DNA from: Chlorophyllum brunneum
Lineage: Eukaryota > Basidiomycota > Agaricomycetes > Agaricales > Agaricaceae
DNA length: 64,000 bases
Assembly: GCA_963576785.1 (NCBI GenBank)
Contig: OY756150.1
Coordinates: 1,674,001 to 1,738,000, forward strand
Direction of reading: 5' to 3'
This document shows positions 1-12,500 of the stretch, one piece after another. How positions within the stretch are numbered: the first letter of the stretch is position 1; each line of letters begins with the position of its first letter. Both the position numbers and the translations under genes were made by a program. The notes under the pieces were generated by a model that worked only from the letters and a program-made list of their open reading frames with translations, had not been told where the DNA came from and made no database searches.

Positions 1-2377
1 AATATTCTTTGCATCATCTCCTGTCCCGTTTGTCAAGGTTTCAGCGAGGTAGCAAGGGCGAACGTTATCAGAGCAATCAATTAACCCAAAGAGCCATTCA
101 TTGCTGCTGGAGACGCAAAACTTCATGATCGAATGCTTCTGCTTCATGGAATCAATAGCGGTATATCTGCAAAATAATACAAGTTTAAGCGTAATCGGAA
201 AGGAAGCATTCATGCAATAACTCACGTTGCTAGGCATTCAGCAACGGCCTGATATACATGTTGCAGCAAACGTCTTTGTTGTGACTTCTTAGTGGGTCTA
301 GGATCACCCACACTGCTTGCCTCGGGTCTGTTGGTAGCTGACGATCGAATGGGGCACTGTTGTCATTAGTATATCGTATCAATGTCAAAGTGTGAGTTGG
401 TACAGATGACAAGACACTCACACCTGGTGGGAGTATTCCTTCAGTCGGGAGGCTGCTGCTGCCCAGATCTTTATAACGACCGGTGTCTTCACCCTCGTTT
501 TCACCATTAGGACCTTGCCTACTGTTCCCGGGGACACTAAGTCCAATGGCCAAATTGCCTATACGGTTGACTAGGTCATTTGGCGCATCTCGGCAGGGGT
601 TGAAGCAATCCCCCATCGAGTCACTAACTGGTGTGTCGTTTCTCGAGGTAGGGGAGCCAGGGTCAGCGTTCCGGTCTGGTATACATGGGTATCGCGCAGT
701 CTCTTCCGTGGTGTGTGTAAATTCAGGAGGAAGAAAAGATGCATCGGGGTCGTCATCGGTCTCGGGTTCGTCATCCGTGTCAATGATGCAAGAGTAATAT
801 ACAGAGTTGCCGGATGCGTCGTCATCTTCCGAGTCGTCGACGCAAGTGGGGTCTACAGCCGTATTATCCTTCTGAAGATGACGGTCACCTGAATTTGACT
901 TTGGGGGGTTGTCGGAAGAATCTACGGAATGGACGATTAGATGAAACTGACAGCACCACAAAGACGACTACCTTCTGAGAACGTAAATCGCTGTTTCATA
1001 CACTTGGCCTCGATAATCAGCGATTCCCATTGAACAGACTGGCGTCTTTTGCCAGCCGGCGAGTCAAAAACCTTAGCTGACTGCTCCAGGTGACTACAAA
1101 AACGGTGCAGGTCCCAATCCTTGAACGATACTGTCCGATCTAGAACGAAATAGTGAAAGCTGGGGTGGGGTGAAGGTCATCTGTGACGTACTTTCATCTT
1201 TCCAACTTGTTAACAACTTCTCCCATTGATCGGAACCTGTATCGCGGAATGAACAACAGAAATAGTCCAGTGTACCAGAAAGAAAGGTGCTATGAATCAT
1301 CCCATCAGGCCTCAGGTGCTTTATTTCCACGGGTGGCGTCGTTTTTCTTCCCAGATTCCCAAGTGGAAGATGTTCCCCTATCAGGATAGCCCTGGGTGCG
1401 TCATCAGTGTCGACTAGTTCGGTAACAAGGCCGGATATTCGTGCTCGCGCAACCGGCTCGGACTGTTCAGCCAACACGGTCAGCGGTCACACATTCTTAG
1501 CTTATAGGTGGCTTACTACGGATTGAAATGCTTCCGTCCCACCGCTTTCGCGGAATAATTTGTAGCCCGAGGGGACGATATCGGAGCGGGATAGATAATC
1601 GAACTGTTCAGCCACTCCAGATTCTTCAATTTTTTTTGCTAAGCGATCGGGCATCACAGCTGGCTGAAGCTGGACACCCATGGCGAGAGCCTCCTTGCGC
1701 CGGACTCGTGAGAACGACATTAACTAGTTTCGGGTGTGAGCTTGAGTCCATACATGTTAAGCTAGAAACCTACTGAGAAACTACGCCTTGCAGGATCCTC
1801 GGCGTATTCCAAGAAGCGTTCGAAAAGTTGATTATATTTAGCCAATCTCTTGACAATTGTATGGAGGCTCTCCTTGTCCGTGCATTTTCCGGAGGAGACC
1901 AATCGTTCAACGATGATGTCAGTGTACGTGGGTAAAATTGAATCGTGTTTTAGAGCTGACAGTCGATCGTTCCGATAAGCTTGGAGAAGTGACTTGAGTT
2001 GGGATTTGTTTGTGCGCGAACTAGGGCCTCCACAACACATCTGATTCAGGAGAACCGAGAAAGGATCAATGAAGAAACGTACCTCGAGCAGCTCGAGTCT
2101 CTGTAGCTGTTTGACGGGGTTCGCTGGATTAGCTGGCGATCAAGGATAATTGACCACCAAATGTACCTGAGTCTAGGTCACCAAGCTTGACTTTCGATTA
2201 TGGCGTCAGATTTGGGAGACAGTGTTCCTAGATGGTATATACCTAGAGCCTGAGGTTCAGCAAATGAGGGACCCAAACTCGCGTTTTCCAATTCCCCTGC
2301 TCTCGATCGTGAATCTTTTTCTGTCCCTGAAGGGTAGCAGTTGACATACTTGCGCGGCGCGATTGACTACGTGTCAT
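1..2377 (-). CDS. 11-exon gene of unknown function, 3' end outside the window
   Basis: I built this model from GT..AG sites and reading phase. Exons on the minus strand are 2371-2377, 2243-2326, 2167-2190, 2083-2123, 1774-2040, 1520-1723, 1192-1462, 972-1139, 422-921, 226-356 and 1-166. Introns are 42-65 bp. Phase is kept through all ten junctions and no stop appears, giving at least 621 residues. The start ATG (2375-2377) lies in a 7-nt first exon, which is the least certain part. The protein has an N-terminal charged helix-like part, a middle segment with a W-x-x-L-I-I-E-A-K stretch (about 1000-1030), then a long acidic, Ser/Asp/Pro-rich low-complexity stretch (exon at 422-921), then a more ordered C-terminal part. 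I do not recognise the family. The layout faintly recalls the N-terminal half of fungal FunK1-type kinases, but the kinase core would be off the left edge, so this is only a guess. Confidence 0.72.
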
Positions 2378-2851
2378 TCTTGTCGGGGGAACTGGTCATT
2401 TCACAGCTGAGCTAGTAAAATAAAATGTATATCGAGAGTCACACCTGGATTTGGGTTCTTCTCAGGACGCCGTGATTCTTCCTTCCCCACTGCATAGTAA
2501 TATTTTGGAAACTGAACCGATATATAAATGTCACTGGGGACAGAGGACCTACTTGAAGCTGGATCCTTGGATAGCTGGGGATATTACCGGGACGGAAGCG
2601 AGGCACTCAGAGGACAACCGGTGAGATTCAACGGGTACAAATACGAATATCGATGATCGATTGCAATCCCATCGAAGAACCCCGAACCGAAACAAAGATC
2701 AGGCCTAGATGAGACGGTCATCCCCAGTTGATCAGTACAGCCTGACTGTCAACCCTGGCATTGAAATATTGGCCGGCAATCCGCCAATTCCGGGAATGGA
2801 TACTCACGTGACAAGTTTGGCACTCAACAATGTCGTTGAATTTTGTGAACC
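2378..2851. promoter_or_regulatory. Divergent intergenic region between the two host genes
   Basis: About 470 bp separate the start codons of two divergently transcribed genes, so both promoters should lie here. The stretch at 2518-2530 has a TATATAAAT-like box on the plus strand (gatatataaatg), about 325 bp upstream of the F-box start. I see no repeat or further reading frame. The base composition, with many CG dinucleotides, matches the flanking genes and not the transposons to the right. Confidence 0.4.
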
Positions 2852-4519
2852 ATGCTGGCCTTTGCTTCTGACTTGATCACCATCCCGCTCGCCATACCCG
2901 GAATCTGGAGGATTTATCTCTGGCTACTTTCCTTCACCCTTGCATCCCATAAATCTCCTAGTCCCGAAGAGCAGACGACATTTACTTCGTTGCCCGTCGA
3001 GGTGCTATCCCAAATCCTCACGCACTTAGACTGCCATAGTGTACTTGAAGTCAGACGGGTGCGCAACATTCCCATTCCTTCCTCTGCATGAACTAAATCT
3101 TGAGCAGACTTGCAAAACTTTGCACTCTGTCACAAAATCCCGCCAGCTGTGGTGCAACTTCATTGTCGGACTCGAGAGAAAGCAGGGTATATTATCCCCC
3201 GAAGAAGGATGTGATAAATATACGGTGGATGAGTTGGAGCGATGGGTCCTACGACGAAATCGAGCTCAAAATGTATGGACCTCCACACACCCGCGGTTTC
3301 GACCACACGGCATAGATCCTTGTCAGGGCAAACCATACATCAAGCCGTCCTACCAAAAGCTTGTCCCAGGTGGCCGGTGGCTTCTCGTGGCCTACTCCTC
3401 TGCTGTCATGTATACACTCGATTTGGATGACACCAATCCTGCACCACGTGTATTGTATGATCCTGGGGATTTTGATCGAGAGCTGTCTGGACAGAAAGTC
3501 GACACTGACTGCACTCTCTGGGTTGATAGGTCAAAACCTCGACTCTCTTTCCGCGTTGCGGGCTGCATCAGGAGAGAAGGTAGCCAACTTTGCCTGTCCC
3601 TGTTCTGAACTCACGCCACATACCTTTCAGAGAGCCCACGGAGGTTTATATATGACGTGGAACTAGTTGGTCGCGGTACAGGTGCCACTTTAATCGCCAC
3701 ATCCCACGCTTTGTTTCGGGATTCTCGACCCGGTCGGAAGCATTCCGTTTTCGCCTTGAATGATCGGTATGTTGTCGAAGTTTGGGACGAGCCCAAGGAG
3801 TCTTTGGGATTTAACCTCAACAAAGAGGTTAGAGTTTACCATTACAACGAGGCGCTAGCCACTGCAGGACACCTGGAATACTCTTCCATCAAGCCTATTG
3901 TCCATCAATTGCAAGGCTATGTTTGCACGGTTCGTCAAAGACCGGCGCTTCACTCAATATCATACTGAACAAAGATTCCCAGCTCGTGGAATTCATTCAC
4001 AGAAATATGTTCGCCGTCTATGCTACATCACCGGATTTCCTGTATCTCTTCGAAATCTTCTCCCACCCCGATGGATCGACTCCAGGAGGGTCAATCCAGC
4101 TGCTCCGCACCGTCGAAATGTCCTATTATCGTCAGTCAGGTATCCGACTGATCCCTGGAATGTCCGAATCGCGGTGGGTCACAGTGGAGGACTCTAAAGA
4201 GATCAAGGGAGTCGTGATACCACATGACAAGGCAATTCCTCCGACGACTGTCGAGTTGGGCAGGTGTAGCGACTGGGATCTGATGAACTGCGCGATCGGA
4301 ATCTCAGCATCCGTATTCCTCGACCGTGTAAATAATACTTATGGGATTGTGACCCATGAGTGGAACCTAGCCCTACCCGTCCAGTCGACGCCTCTCCCCT
4401 CTCATAATGAAACACCGCGCCTTCCCCGTAGGCTTGTTGGATTTGATGAGGATACAGGTCGCTTAGTATTCCTTGATCGCACTCGGTATCATACTATGCT
4501 GATTGTTGATGTCGTCTAA
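2852..4519 (+). CDS. F-box domain protein
   Basis: Four exons give about 504 residues: 2852-3058, 3108-3579, 3631-3929 (or 3631-3920) and 3983-4519. Both choices of the third donor keep phase. The introns are 49-62 bp with CTAAAT- or CTGAAC-like branch sites. Residues about 45-70 (TSLPVEVLSQILTHLD) form the start of an F-box, whose first helix is completed after intron 1 by the TCKTLHSVTKSRQLW stretch. A hydrophobic segment sits at residues 8-30. The remainder contains repeated WD/YVTN-like strand patterns such as GGRWLLVAYSS and FLYLFEIFSH, consistent with a beta-propeller substrate-binding part. F-box proteins are substrate receptors of SCF ubiquitin ligases; the substrate is unknown. Large families of such intron-rich F-box proteins are typical of Agaricomycetes. 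No break is seen, so it is probably functional. Confidence 0.82.
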
Positions 4520-5360
4520 CACATACTGGATTTAATGTTCGAATTTTCAATTATTGTGCCATTGAGAGTCTGAGGGTGGTTGGTTATTTTTTATCGTTAG
4601 AAGAGCTGATATCTGCTAAACGACAGCTCTCCGAAAACCCATCAACTCCTAGGCTATCTTTCTGAGGACAATGATGAAAAGTGGGAGGCCTGGATTCTCG
4701 GGATATAGTACGACATGATATCCCTCGCATACTATGACATTCCCCAATCCCAAATCACAAGGCTGAGTGGTGAATTATTAATGTGAATATCATAGACACA
4801 TCAACAAAATCATCAGCATTAGCTGCATCTCCACGAGCCACACTCACTACCCTTTTGGCAGAAAGGTTCAACTGATAGAAATAGAGGCCTTTGTCTCCGA
4901 GCCAGAACAAGCGGGTTCCCAGAAGGAGGGTGGAATGCTTTGTTGAACATTACACCCTGTACAATGACCTTGAGCCAGGATTTCTGCTATGGTAACAAAA
5001 TCAGCCAAAAGATGGTTGACCACATTCTCATGCAACATAACTCACTACAGTGGTGTTGAGATCTGATTGAACCAATCCACTGGTAGCAGATCAATTAATT
5101 ACTTGTGATCAAATATTTATATCTGAAACAGATCAACTATATTGAACCAACATGTTCACTACATGGCAGAGCCCAGCAATACTGCTATACAGTACATTCT
5201 ACATTCAGTCATCATTAGAGCAATATGCTCTGTTATTGCCATTGGACAGTAGACACAACATATGCTATACACATTGCTTATATGCAGTATTATGAGTTAT
5301 TATGTAATAACTTGGGTATAGGGTTTTCACCCTTAGTATTAGTATTTAAGACCTATATAG
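4520..5360. other. AT-rich intergenic sequence, transition into transposon block
   Basis: No convincing reading frame. The first 150 bp can hold the 3' end of the F-box gene. From about 4780 the sequence becomes AT-rich and almost free of CG, like the transposon remnants downstream. A possible TATA-like stretch (tatttaagacctatatag) ends directly at the start of the X repeat at 5361, so the last few hundred bases may be a decayed LTR into which X was inserted. I cannot assign it to a family. Confidence 0.4.
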
Positions 5361-6210
5361 TGTTACAGATTCAGCTACTCAGGGCAATCAAAGAGGATGC
5401 AACCTCTAGAGTATGGCCTTAATACCTATTTCAGCCAAGTAACCAGATAAGCAAATATTATCGAACTGGCATTACTCAACCAAGAAATGGGAATCCTGTT
5501 TATCTCATAATTCTGAGTAGTAGAGAATAAGCAAGTAAGCAATCTTCTATTGATGGACAGCAACTGTCAACAAAAACTCTTCTTAGGTGATCAAGAAGAC
5601 TATCCCTGTAGAAGATCAAAGCTTAAGCTTTGACTTCCTAATACAGTTGGCTATTCTTACTAACTACTTTTTTTCTATAAATACTATAGAGTATAGATAA
5701 CAAGACTGAAACAAGTTTCACAATATGAAACTGATAGATATGGGATATAAGATGAAACACTACTAAAAATAGGTATGAAACTGATGAATATGAAACAGCA
5801 TAAAGCAAAACTGATAAAGATAAAATAGATAAGTGCTTACTCATCCTCAGAGATCTCAGATGATGATAACACAGATTTATCAGAGTAGTTGCATTCACAA
5901 GACATGCAGAATGAGATAGTAGATGTTGATGATGGTAACAATAGTGGAGATAAAAGAACTATATCCATCAGATAATCAGAATAGGAAGAGAGAGATGATA
6001 TTAATGCTACTTGTTCTTTGGAGAGGTAAGACTTTGGTGACTTGACAAAGACTCAAGTAGATCATAGTAGTGGATGGGGAGAGTTGTTGCTATTGTGACT
6101 AGGTATAGCAGGTTTATCATTGGGTAATAGGTCTTTTAGTCACATTTCTATGAAATAGATTCTGTTAGTAATTTGCTGGTGGATGAGTACTTTGAGTACA
6201 GGGCTGCAGA
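5361..6210 (-). repeat. Element X, copy 1, truncated
   Basis: The minus-strand X element ends here with its TGTTACAG terminus at 5361. It matches X3 (49731-50853), X2 (54916-56061) and X4 (56635-57767) over the whole preserved length. It keeps the 18 bp palindrome centred on AAGCTTAAGCTT near 5620 and the 3' part of the X reading frame (minus strand, about 5840-6210, with several stops). The upstream part is missing because the copia-D1 LTR begins at 6211. Confidence 0.75.
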
Positions 6211-7268
6211 TGTTGTCATTTGCACTTTCTAAGCTGCATTCCATATGACTAGCTCTTCAGTAGATTAGTAATATTCTTTCTCTAATATTCATCATCAAGA
6301 CTGCACCCTCTAACTTATATTATACACCATTTCCTCATGTATTTCATGAGCTGACTGATACTTTGTCACTCTAATTATGCTACTCAACACTGCTAAGCAA
6401 TTGTAATGTTTTAAGAGACTCTGTAGTCATTACTGACTCCTTATTACTTGTAGGTCTTAGGGTTTTGCATCCCAGACATTTAGTATATAAAGTAGTATAT
6501 ATTCCCTTTATTTCTTTAGACAATCTACTTGTCCTCTCTTATACTCTACTCAACTCACAGCAACTCTTCTTAGTACCTATACCAAAGACTAACCACCTTA
6601 GCAGGTAAGTTAGACTGTTTATATGCTACTGCTGTTAAGTACAATACTATAGACAAAGGTACAGTCCTTATAGAATGGTAGACCAGATGAACAGGGGACC
6701 TTGGCTTCAACTTGTATGCTGTACCCCTCCAGGTGTTGCAGTGGTCTTCACTTAGATGACCTTTTGTCACTAGAATGGAGGTTGGATGTAGGTAGTGGAC
6801 AAGTAAAAGGATTTACTCATATATTAGGGATTGATAGAGGAAGATAGTCAGAGACTAAGTTGATAATCAGACTACCCAATACAAGTGTGTGAGAGACTAC
6901 TTATATACTAGTAGTGGAAAAGTATCAGAAGGTCAACTGACAAGATAATGGAGTAACTAGACAGAAAAAGATAAGAGAAACATTATATGACATTGGTAAT
7001 AGAAACATGATACAATAAGCAGAACAAGTGATACTGAAGTATGGAGTAATAGAGGTAGAAAGGAATCAGAATGTAAAAGGAAACAAGATGGACAAAAACA
7101 AACAGAAGCAAATATAGAAAAGGTTGTTTGATAGGTCTAGAACAAAGATAAGCATAATTAGCAAGTGATCTGTGCAAGCTGAAAACCTGAACTAAGGTAG
7201 AATCACATCCTAAAACAGGCATATGATTTACCAGTTGTAACAACTACATAGTACTATGCTGTTCAACA
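6211..7268 (+). repeat. 5' LTR of copia-D1, interrupted by solo LTR E1
   Basis: Begins TGTTGTCATTTG, as do the LTRs at 57893 and 63829, and ends GCTGTTCAACA at 7268. The LTR sequence proper is 6211-6632 plus 7243-7268. A TATA-like tatataaagtag lies near 6480. The LTR was inserted into element X copy 1, and itself received solo LTR E1. The sequence after it (7269) is cattatgggccc, a decayed form of the half initiator-Met tRNA primer site seen intact at 58338. Confidence 0.8.
6633..7242 (-). repeat. Solo LTR E1 (610 bp)
   Basis: Bounded by TGTTAAG at 6633 and TTGTAACA at 7242, flanked by actgc (6628-6632) and actac (7243-7247), a 5-bp target duplication with one transition. On the minus strand a TATA box (agtatataagtag) lies near 6910, so the LTR points left. 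There is no primer site, polypurine tract or coding sequence, so it is a solo LTR. It is the empty-site reference for E2: around 7084-7100 the sequence reads gatggacaaaaacaaacag without the X insertion. Confidence 0.75.
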
Positions 7269-7494
7269 CATTATGGGCCCTGGATTGCCTGCTCCCTATG
7301 CACTATGACTGGCTACAAGATAGGCTGATCTGACCAGTCCTGTAGAGCATGGTCTTTCCAGCCCATCCCTCTAACATGACTTGATCATTTTATGCTCTAT
7401 TCAAGGCTTCCATATAAGGGTTCATAGCTTGAATAGTGTTATGGCACAGATCTGATTGCCAACAAATCTAATCACTAATTACAGTCATATTTAG

Positions 7495-7923
7495 ACTACA
7501 ATATCTTCTTCTATTTCTGCAATACTTAGCTCGATCCCTGTTCTCTCTAATTCTGCCAATTACAATGAATGGAGGGACTGGATGCAGGATGCTCTTGCCC
7601 TCATTTCTACTGATGGCACATCAATCCTTAGAGATGAATACCTGCTGACACCCCTGTTACAAATTCATGCTCTTATCCCCACTTATGTTATTATCTCTCT
7701 ACTGACCAGTATGCAAGTACTTGAGCATACAGCTTGCATCTGTCTTTATCACATAGTTTACTCATTAATCAAGAGCAAACTATCTGCTGAGATGATTAAG
7801 GGAAACCTCCCCAATGTAAACAGCATATGGTTGTATCTGTGCAATGCATATGGCCTAGAGAGCATCTCTGGCCTCTATTCAAATTATGTTGAGACAATTC
7901 ACTTCTGTCTCCATCCAAATAAG
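7495..7923 (+). pseudogene. gag: Copia-D1 gag, 5' part
   Basis: Homologous to the start of the copia-D3 gag (58580 onward) and to D2 (minus, from 49055). The start codon is ATA here, where D2 has ATG. The preserved part covers the N-terminal SANYNEW region typical of copia/UBN2-type gag, then LPNVNS and the segment around YVETIHFCLHPNK. It stops at 7923 where a 172 bp solo LTR (with gypsy-A1 inside it) was inserted, and resumes at 14429. Confidence 0.75.
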
Positions 7924-7929
7924 TGTTGG

Positions 7930-8234
7930 TGTTATGAACTATAGATAGACAGTACATTCCTATCATGCACCCATCACCTTTATCACTCCAGTGTACCTGC
8001 TTAACTTCTTTGTTTTATCCCTTATGGCTGTACTCTTACTGACTCATTCTACTCACCCCCTATGACTCATTTACTCTGCTCTCTTATTCTTAGCTTGTAC
8101 CACTAGTATATAAAGTGTAGTAATACTTGATGTATTCCTTACACTTTACCAATCGTATCATCCCTTACTCTTTCTCTACCTTCTCGCCTTTATCCAAAGA
8201 CTTGCTACCTGAGTCGTAGACTAAGGTCGTAACA
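7930..8234 (+). repeat. Gypsy-A1 5' LTR
   Basis: Starts TGTTATGAACTATAG and ends GGTCGTAACA. A TATA box (tatataaa, 8107-8114) sets a probable transcription start about 30-35 bp downstream, that is, at or next to acactttaccaa (8141-8152), which is the exact complement of the primer site just outside this LTR. Confidence 0.92.
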
Positions 8235-8248
8235 TTTGGTAAAGTGTC
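8235..8248 (+). promoter_or_regulatory. Gypsy-A1 primer binding site, probable self-priming type
   Basis: Right after the LTR, ttggtaaagtgt (8236-8247) is the perfect 12-nt reverse complement of 8141-8152 inside the LTR, which lies about 34 bp after the TATA box. The same pair is kept in gypsy-A2 (LTR near 45071, primer site near 45165). This is the geometry of Tf1/sushi-type self-primed elements, where the mRNA 5' end folds back on the primer site. A tRNA primer cannot be excluded from sequence. Confidence 0.7.
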
Positions 8249-8600
8249 ATTTGACTCACCTTGCAAGAGAGGTGCCACTATTCGTAGCTAGGCTTGGATT
8301 AATAGCCTCCAACCAGGACGACAGTATATGAGCAGCAGTAGCTCATCGAGAACACCAAGAAGACCAAGAGCTCTGAGACCAACAGACATCCAGGGATCAC
8401 CAGTAACTACTGGATCCAAATGATGAACAGAACCAGAAACCCCTGAAGGCCTTAAACAGCAGAAATCTGACCACAGTATAGAAGAAGACACAGCTCTTTT
8501 TGAGACCCTATTCAACACAGAAGTTGCCAAGACCACATCCGACATAGAAGTCACTGAGACCTACGAAAACGAACATAGCAAACCAGAGACAGAATCAGAG

Positions 8601-9458
8601 ATGGCCGATGAAATTAATTTCCCAAAGAACCTAGCCCCAGAACCAGGATACTTCAATGGAGATAGAACCAAGTTTGACGATTGGTGGAGAGCAATGTCCT
8701 TATGGACACTATTCAACAAAATTGACGATAATGAGCAAAAGATAATTGGAATATTAGCTCGAATGAAAGGGGGACTCACAGAACCCTATGCCAATGCCAA
8801 ACTACAAATGATACAAGATAAGAAAACGCCAGCATTCAATGACTTTGCAAAGGAGATGGTAGCCACCTTCTCCTTGGGGAATGGAAAAGCAATAGGAGAA
8901 GGGGAAATCAAGTCATTCAAACAGGGAAAGAGGAACACCGTGGACTTCTTAATAGAATTTGAAGCATTGAAGACCCAAGCAGGAACTGACGATGCGCATG
9001 CCATATTCCTCCTCAAACAACACACCAGAGCAGACATTATCCAAACCATTGTAGGATATCCAGCAGCCTCAATCCCAGATACATATAGCAAATGCAGAAA
9101 CACCATCCTCGTAGTAGGACAGGGGTACGAAGCAACAGACATCACATGAGGAGATGTCAGAACAAACACAGGAGTCACCTATGGAGGTGGAGGACAACCA
9201 ATGGAAATTGGTAGACAGAGGGCAGACACTGATCAGAACAGCAAACTGAGATGTTTTAACTGTAACCTCTATGGGCATATTGCCAAATACTGCTGCAAGA
9301 AGACAAAGATAGCATATACCAAAATAACATGCTATAACTGTGGCAAACAGGGCCACATCTCGAAGAACTGTAAAGCACCAAAGAAAGTGCACATCAGAGA
9401 AGTCACCGAGGAGATAGAAGAAGAGACAAAAGAGGATTTTGTCGAAGGCTCTGAGTAG
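8601..9458 (+). pseudogene. gag: Gypsy-A1 gag with two CCHC zinc knuckles
   Basis: Capsid/nucleocapsid protein of a Ty3-like element. The ATG at 8601 is the first after in-frame stops and is kept in copy A2. Residues 1-180 form the capsid part (WWRAMSLW, then FLIEFEAL in the retrotrans_gag style). One stop, TGA at 9148-9150, interrupts it; A2 reads TGT there. In the same frame follow two zinc knuckles, CFNCNLYGHIAKYC and CYNCGKQGHISKNC (about 9250-9375), and an acidic tail ending at TAG 9456-9458. Pol is read in another frame. Confidence 0.9.
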
Positions 9459-9517
9459 GCGCAAACCCATGAGCCAATAAACCTAGAGTTTCTGTTTTAT
9501 GTCACAATAGATGATAT

Positions 9518-12500
9518 GTGATTCCACAAAAACAAAACTCGACGCGCAAACTTCTCCTCAATTCAATGATCAGAACAAAGAAAGGACCTAAGCAAATCAC
9601 CACACTGGTGGATTACGGATGTACACACACATGCATAGCCCAGAGGATAGTAGAAGAAGAACAGATCACGACCAAACCCCTCGAAACTCCAATACAAGTA
9701 ATCAATGCCGACAGAACCGAAAACAAGAAGAGAGAAATAACAGATATGGCACAACTGGTACTAAGCAATGGCAAACACACGGAAGAAATTGAAGCAATGG
9801 TAACACAATTAGAAAGTGCAGACCTATACCTCGGACACAACTGGCTAGTCAAGCACAACCCAGAAATCGACTGGACAAACAACATAATATGCTTCAATAG
9901 GTGTCCGAAGGACTGCACCACCCGCCACAACGATATACGGTTCAGCGAAAGAATATACACAGTAAAAGAATACATAGAGGAAAAGAAAACTGATCAAACA
10001 AACCCAAAAGACCTACTGATGTACCTACAGCAATATACGCACCTGTTCAACAAGAAGAACTTCGATACACTACCGGAACATATGATATGGGACCACGAAA
10101 TAAACCTGACAGAAGATGCACCACCAGTATTACAGTCCAAGGTCTACCCAATGACATTAATGGAGAAACAAGAACTGCAAACATTCCTCGATGAAAAAAT
10201 CGCTTCAGGATGAATTCGACCATCACAATCCCCCTATGCTACACCATGCTTCTTTATACCCAAAAAGGATGGAACCAAACAACTAGTACAAGACTACAAG
10301 AAGCTAAATGAACACACAATCAAAGACAAAATGCCACTTCCGCTCATAAGCAAAGTTATCGATAAACTTAAAAATGCGAAAGTCTTTAACAAACTCGATA
10401 TCATCTGGGGATACAATAACGTCAGGATAAGAGAAGGTGATGAATGGAAAGCAGCATTCATAACGAACAACAGACTATTCAAACCAACAGTCATATTTTT
10501 TGGAATGAGTAACTTGCCAGCAATGTTCCAAAGGATGATGAACACTGTCTTTCGAGAAATGCTACATGAAGGAGCAGTTGTCAACTACATGGATGATTTT
10601 GTCATACCGGGCACCACACAACAGGAACTTGAAGACAGAACAAAGCAATTTCTCAACATTGCGGCGAAGCACCAACTGTATTTCAAAAGATCAAAATACA
10701 TATTTGATGCAAAAGAAATACCTATACTAGGATTTGTGGTTGGACAAGGTAGCATTAAAATGGAGGAGGAGAAAGTGAAAGCGGTGAAAGAATGGCCAAC
10801 ACCCAAATCCCTAAAAGATGTCGAAAAATTCCTAGGATTCACAAACTTCTACCAACGATTCATTCATGACTTCAGCAACATAGCAGCCCCACTACATGAG
10901 TTGAAGAAGAAAGACACTCAATGGGTATGGACAGAACAACAACAACAAGCCTTCAAAAGAATCAAGGAAAAGGTCACAAGCAAGCCAGTACTAGCAATGC
11001 CACAAGACAAGAGACAATACAGAGTGGAAGTAGATACATCAGGCTATGGAGTAGAAGTGGTACTATCGCAAAAACAAAAAGAACATTGGCACCCAATCGC
11101 ATTCCATTCAAGAACGATGACACCCACAGAAAGAAACTATCAGATCTACAATAAAGAGTTACTTGCCATTCGAGAAGCAATCAAGACCTGGAGACAATAT
11201 TTACTCGATGCAGATGAACCCTTCGAAATATGGACCAATCACAAAAACCTAGAATACTTCCGAAAACCACAGCAACTCACGGGATGACAAGCGAGGTGGC
11301 AGATGGAGCTACAAGAATACCATTACATACTGAAACATATCCCCGGAAAAACCAACACAAAAGCCGATGTCTTATCAAGACTAACAAAAACAGACAATAC
11401 TTGAGACAACACTGACATCACTTTACTACCCGACCACTTATTCGACAACAATACAATCACCACAATCCAACAAATCTGGGAAATCTCAGGAGAAGAAGAT
11501 CTGAAACACCAACTACAAAAGGAGACAAGAAGGGAAACACAGTGGCTAAAAGAAAAAGAGAAGTGACCAAAGGAGGTATGGGAAACAGATGGAGTACTGA
11601 TGTTCAAAGGAAGAATATATGTTCCACCCAACAACTAAATATATTATGACAACACCACAACAAAACTAATGTAGGACATCCAGGACAACATCAAATGATT
11701 GAACTCCTTAAACAGAGTTATTGGTGGCCCTAGATGCACAATAATGTCAAACGATACATCCGAGAATGTGAAGCATGCCAACAAAACAAAATACTCCAAA
11801 CAAGACCGACAACACATCTCTATCCATTACCGACACCAGCGGAACCTTGGGAAGAGATATCAATCGACATGATAGGACCACTACCAGAGTCAGAAGGATA
11901 TGATGCAATACTTGTCATAGTTGATTGTTTCAGCAAAATGATCAGATTGCGAGCAGTCAACACTACCTTAACATCCGAGGAGCTAGGAGATATTTATCGA
12001 GATGATATATGGAGAACACATGGAATTCCCTGCAGAATCATCAGCGACAGAGGTCCACAATTTGCATCCAAATTCATGGCAGAATTATGCCGAGCAACAG
12101 GAACCCAGCGAAACTTATCCATGGCATACCATCCCCAAACCGATGGTCAAATGGAGCGCATCAACCAGGAGGTTGAAACATACCTCAGAAATGTAATAAA
12201 CCATGCTCAAGACAATTGGAAAAAATGGCTAGCCACAGCAGAATTCCAATACAATGACAAAATCCACATAGCCACCGGGTATTCACCATTCGAAATAGTG
12301 TATGGACAATACCCTTGGAAAGGAGATATAACAAGTATCACCAAAGCACCTGCAATCACGGAACAAATACAGGAGTTACAAAACATGCAACAAGAAGTGA
12401 CAAAGATGTTACAACACAGTCAGGGACAAATGGAGAAACACAACAGCACTAAGCCGGAACACAAGTACATCCCAGGAGAACAAGTTTGGCTCAAAGCAAG

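Noticed and set aside
483..797. Plus-strand 104-codon frame
   Set aside because: It is the antisense shadow of the acidic exon at 422-921 of the minus-strand gene, whose splicing phase is consistent on both sides.
3898..3990. Apparent frameshift in the F-box gene
   Set aside because: A 53 or 62 bp intron (donor at 3930 or 3921, acceptor before 3983, CTGAAC branch-like site) restores the frame, so no break is needed.
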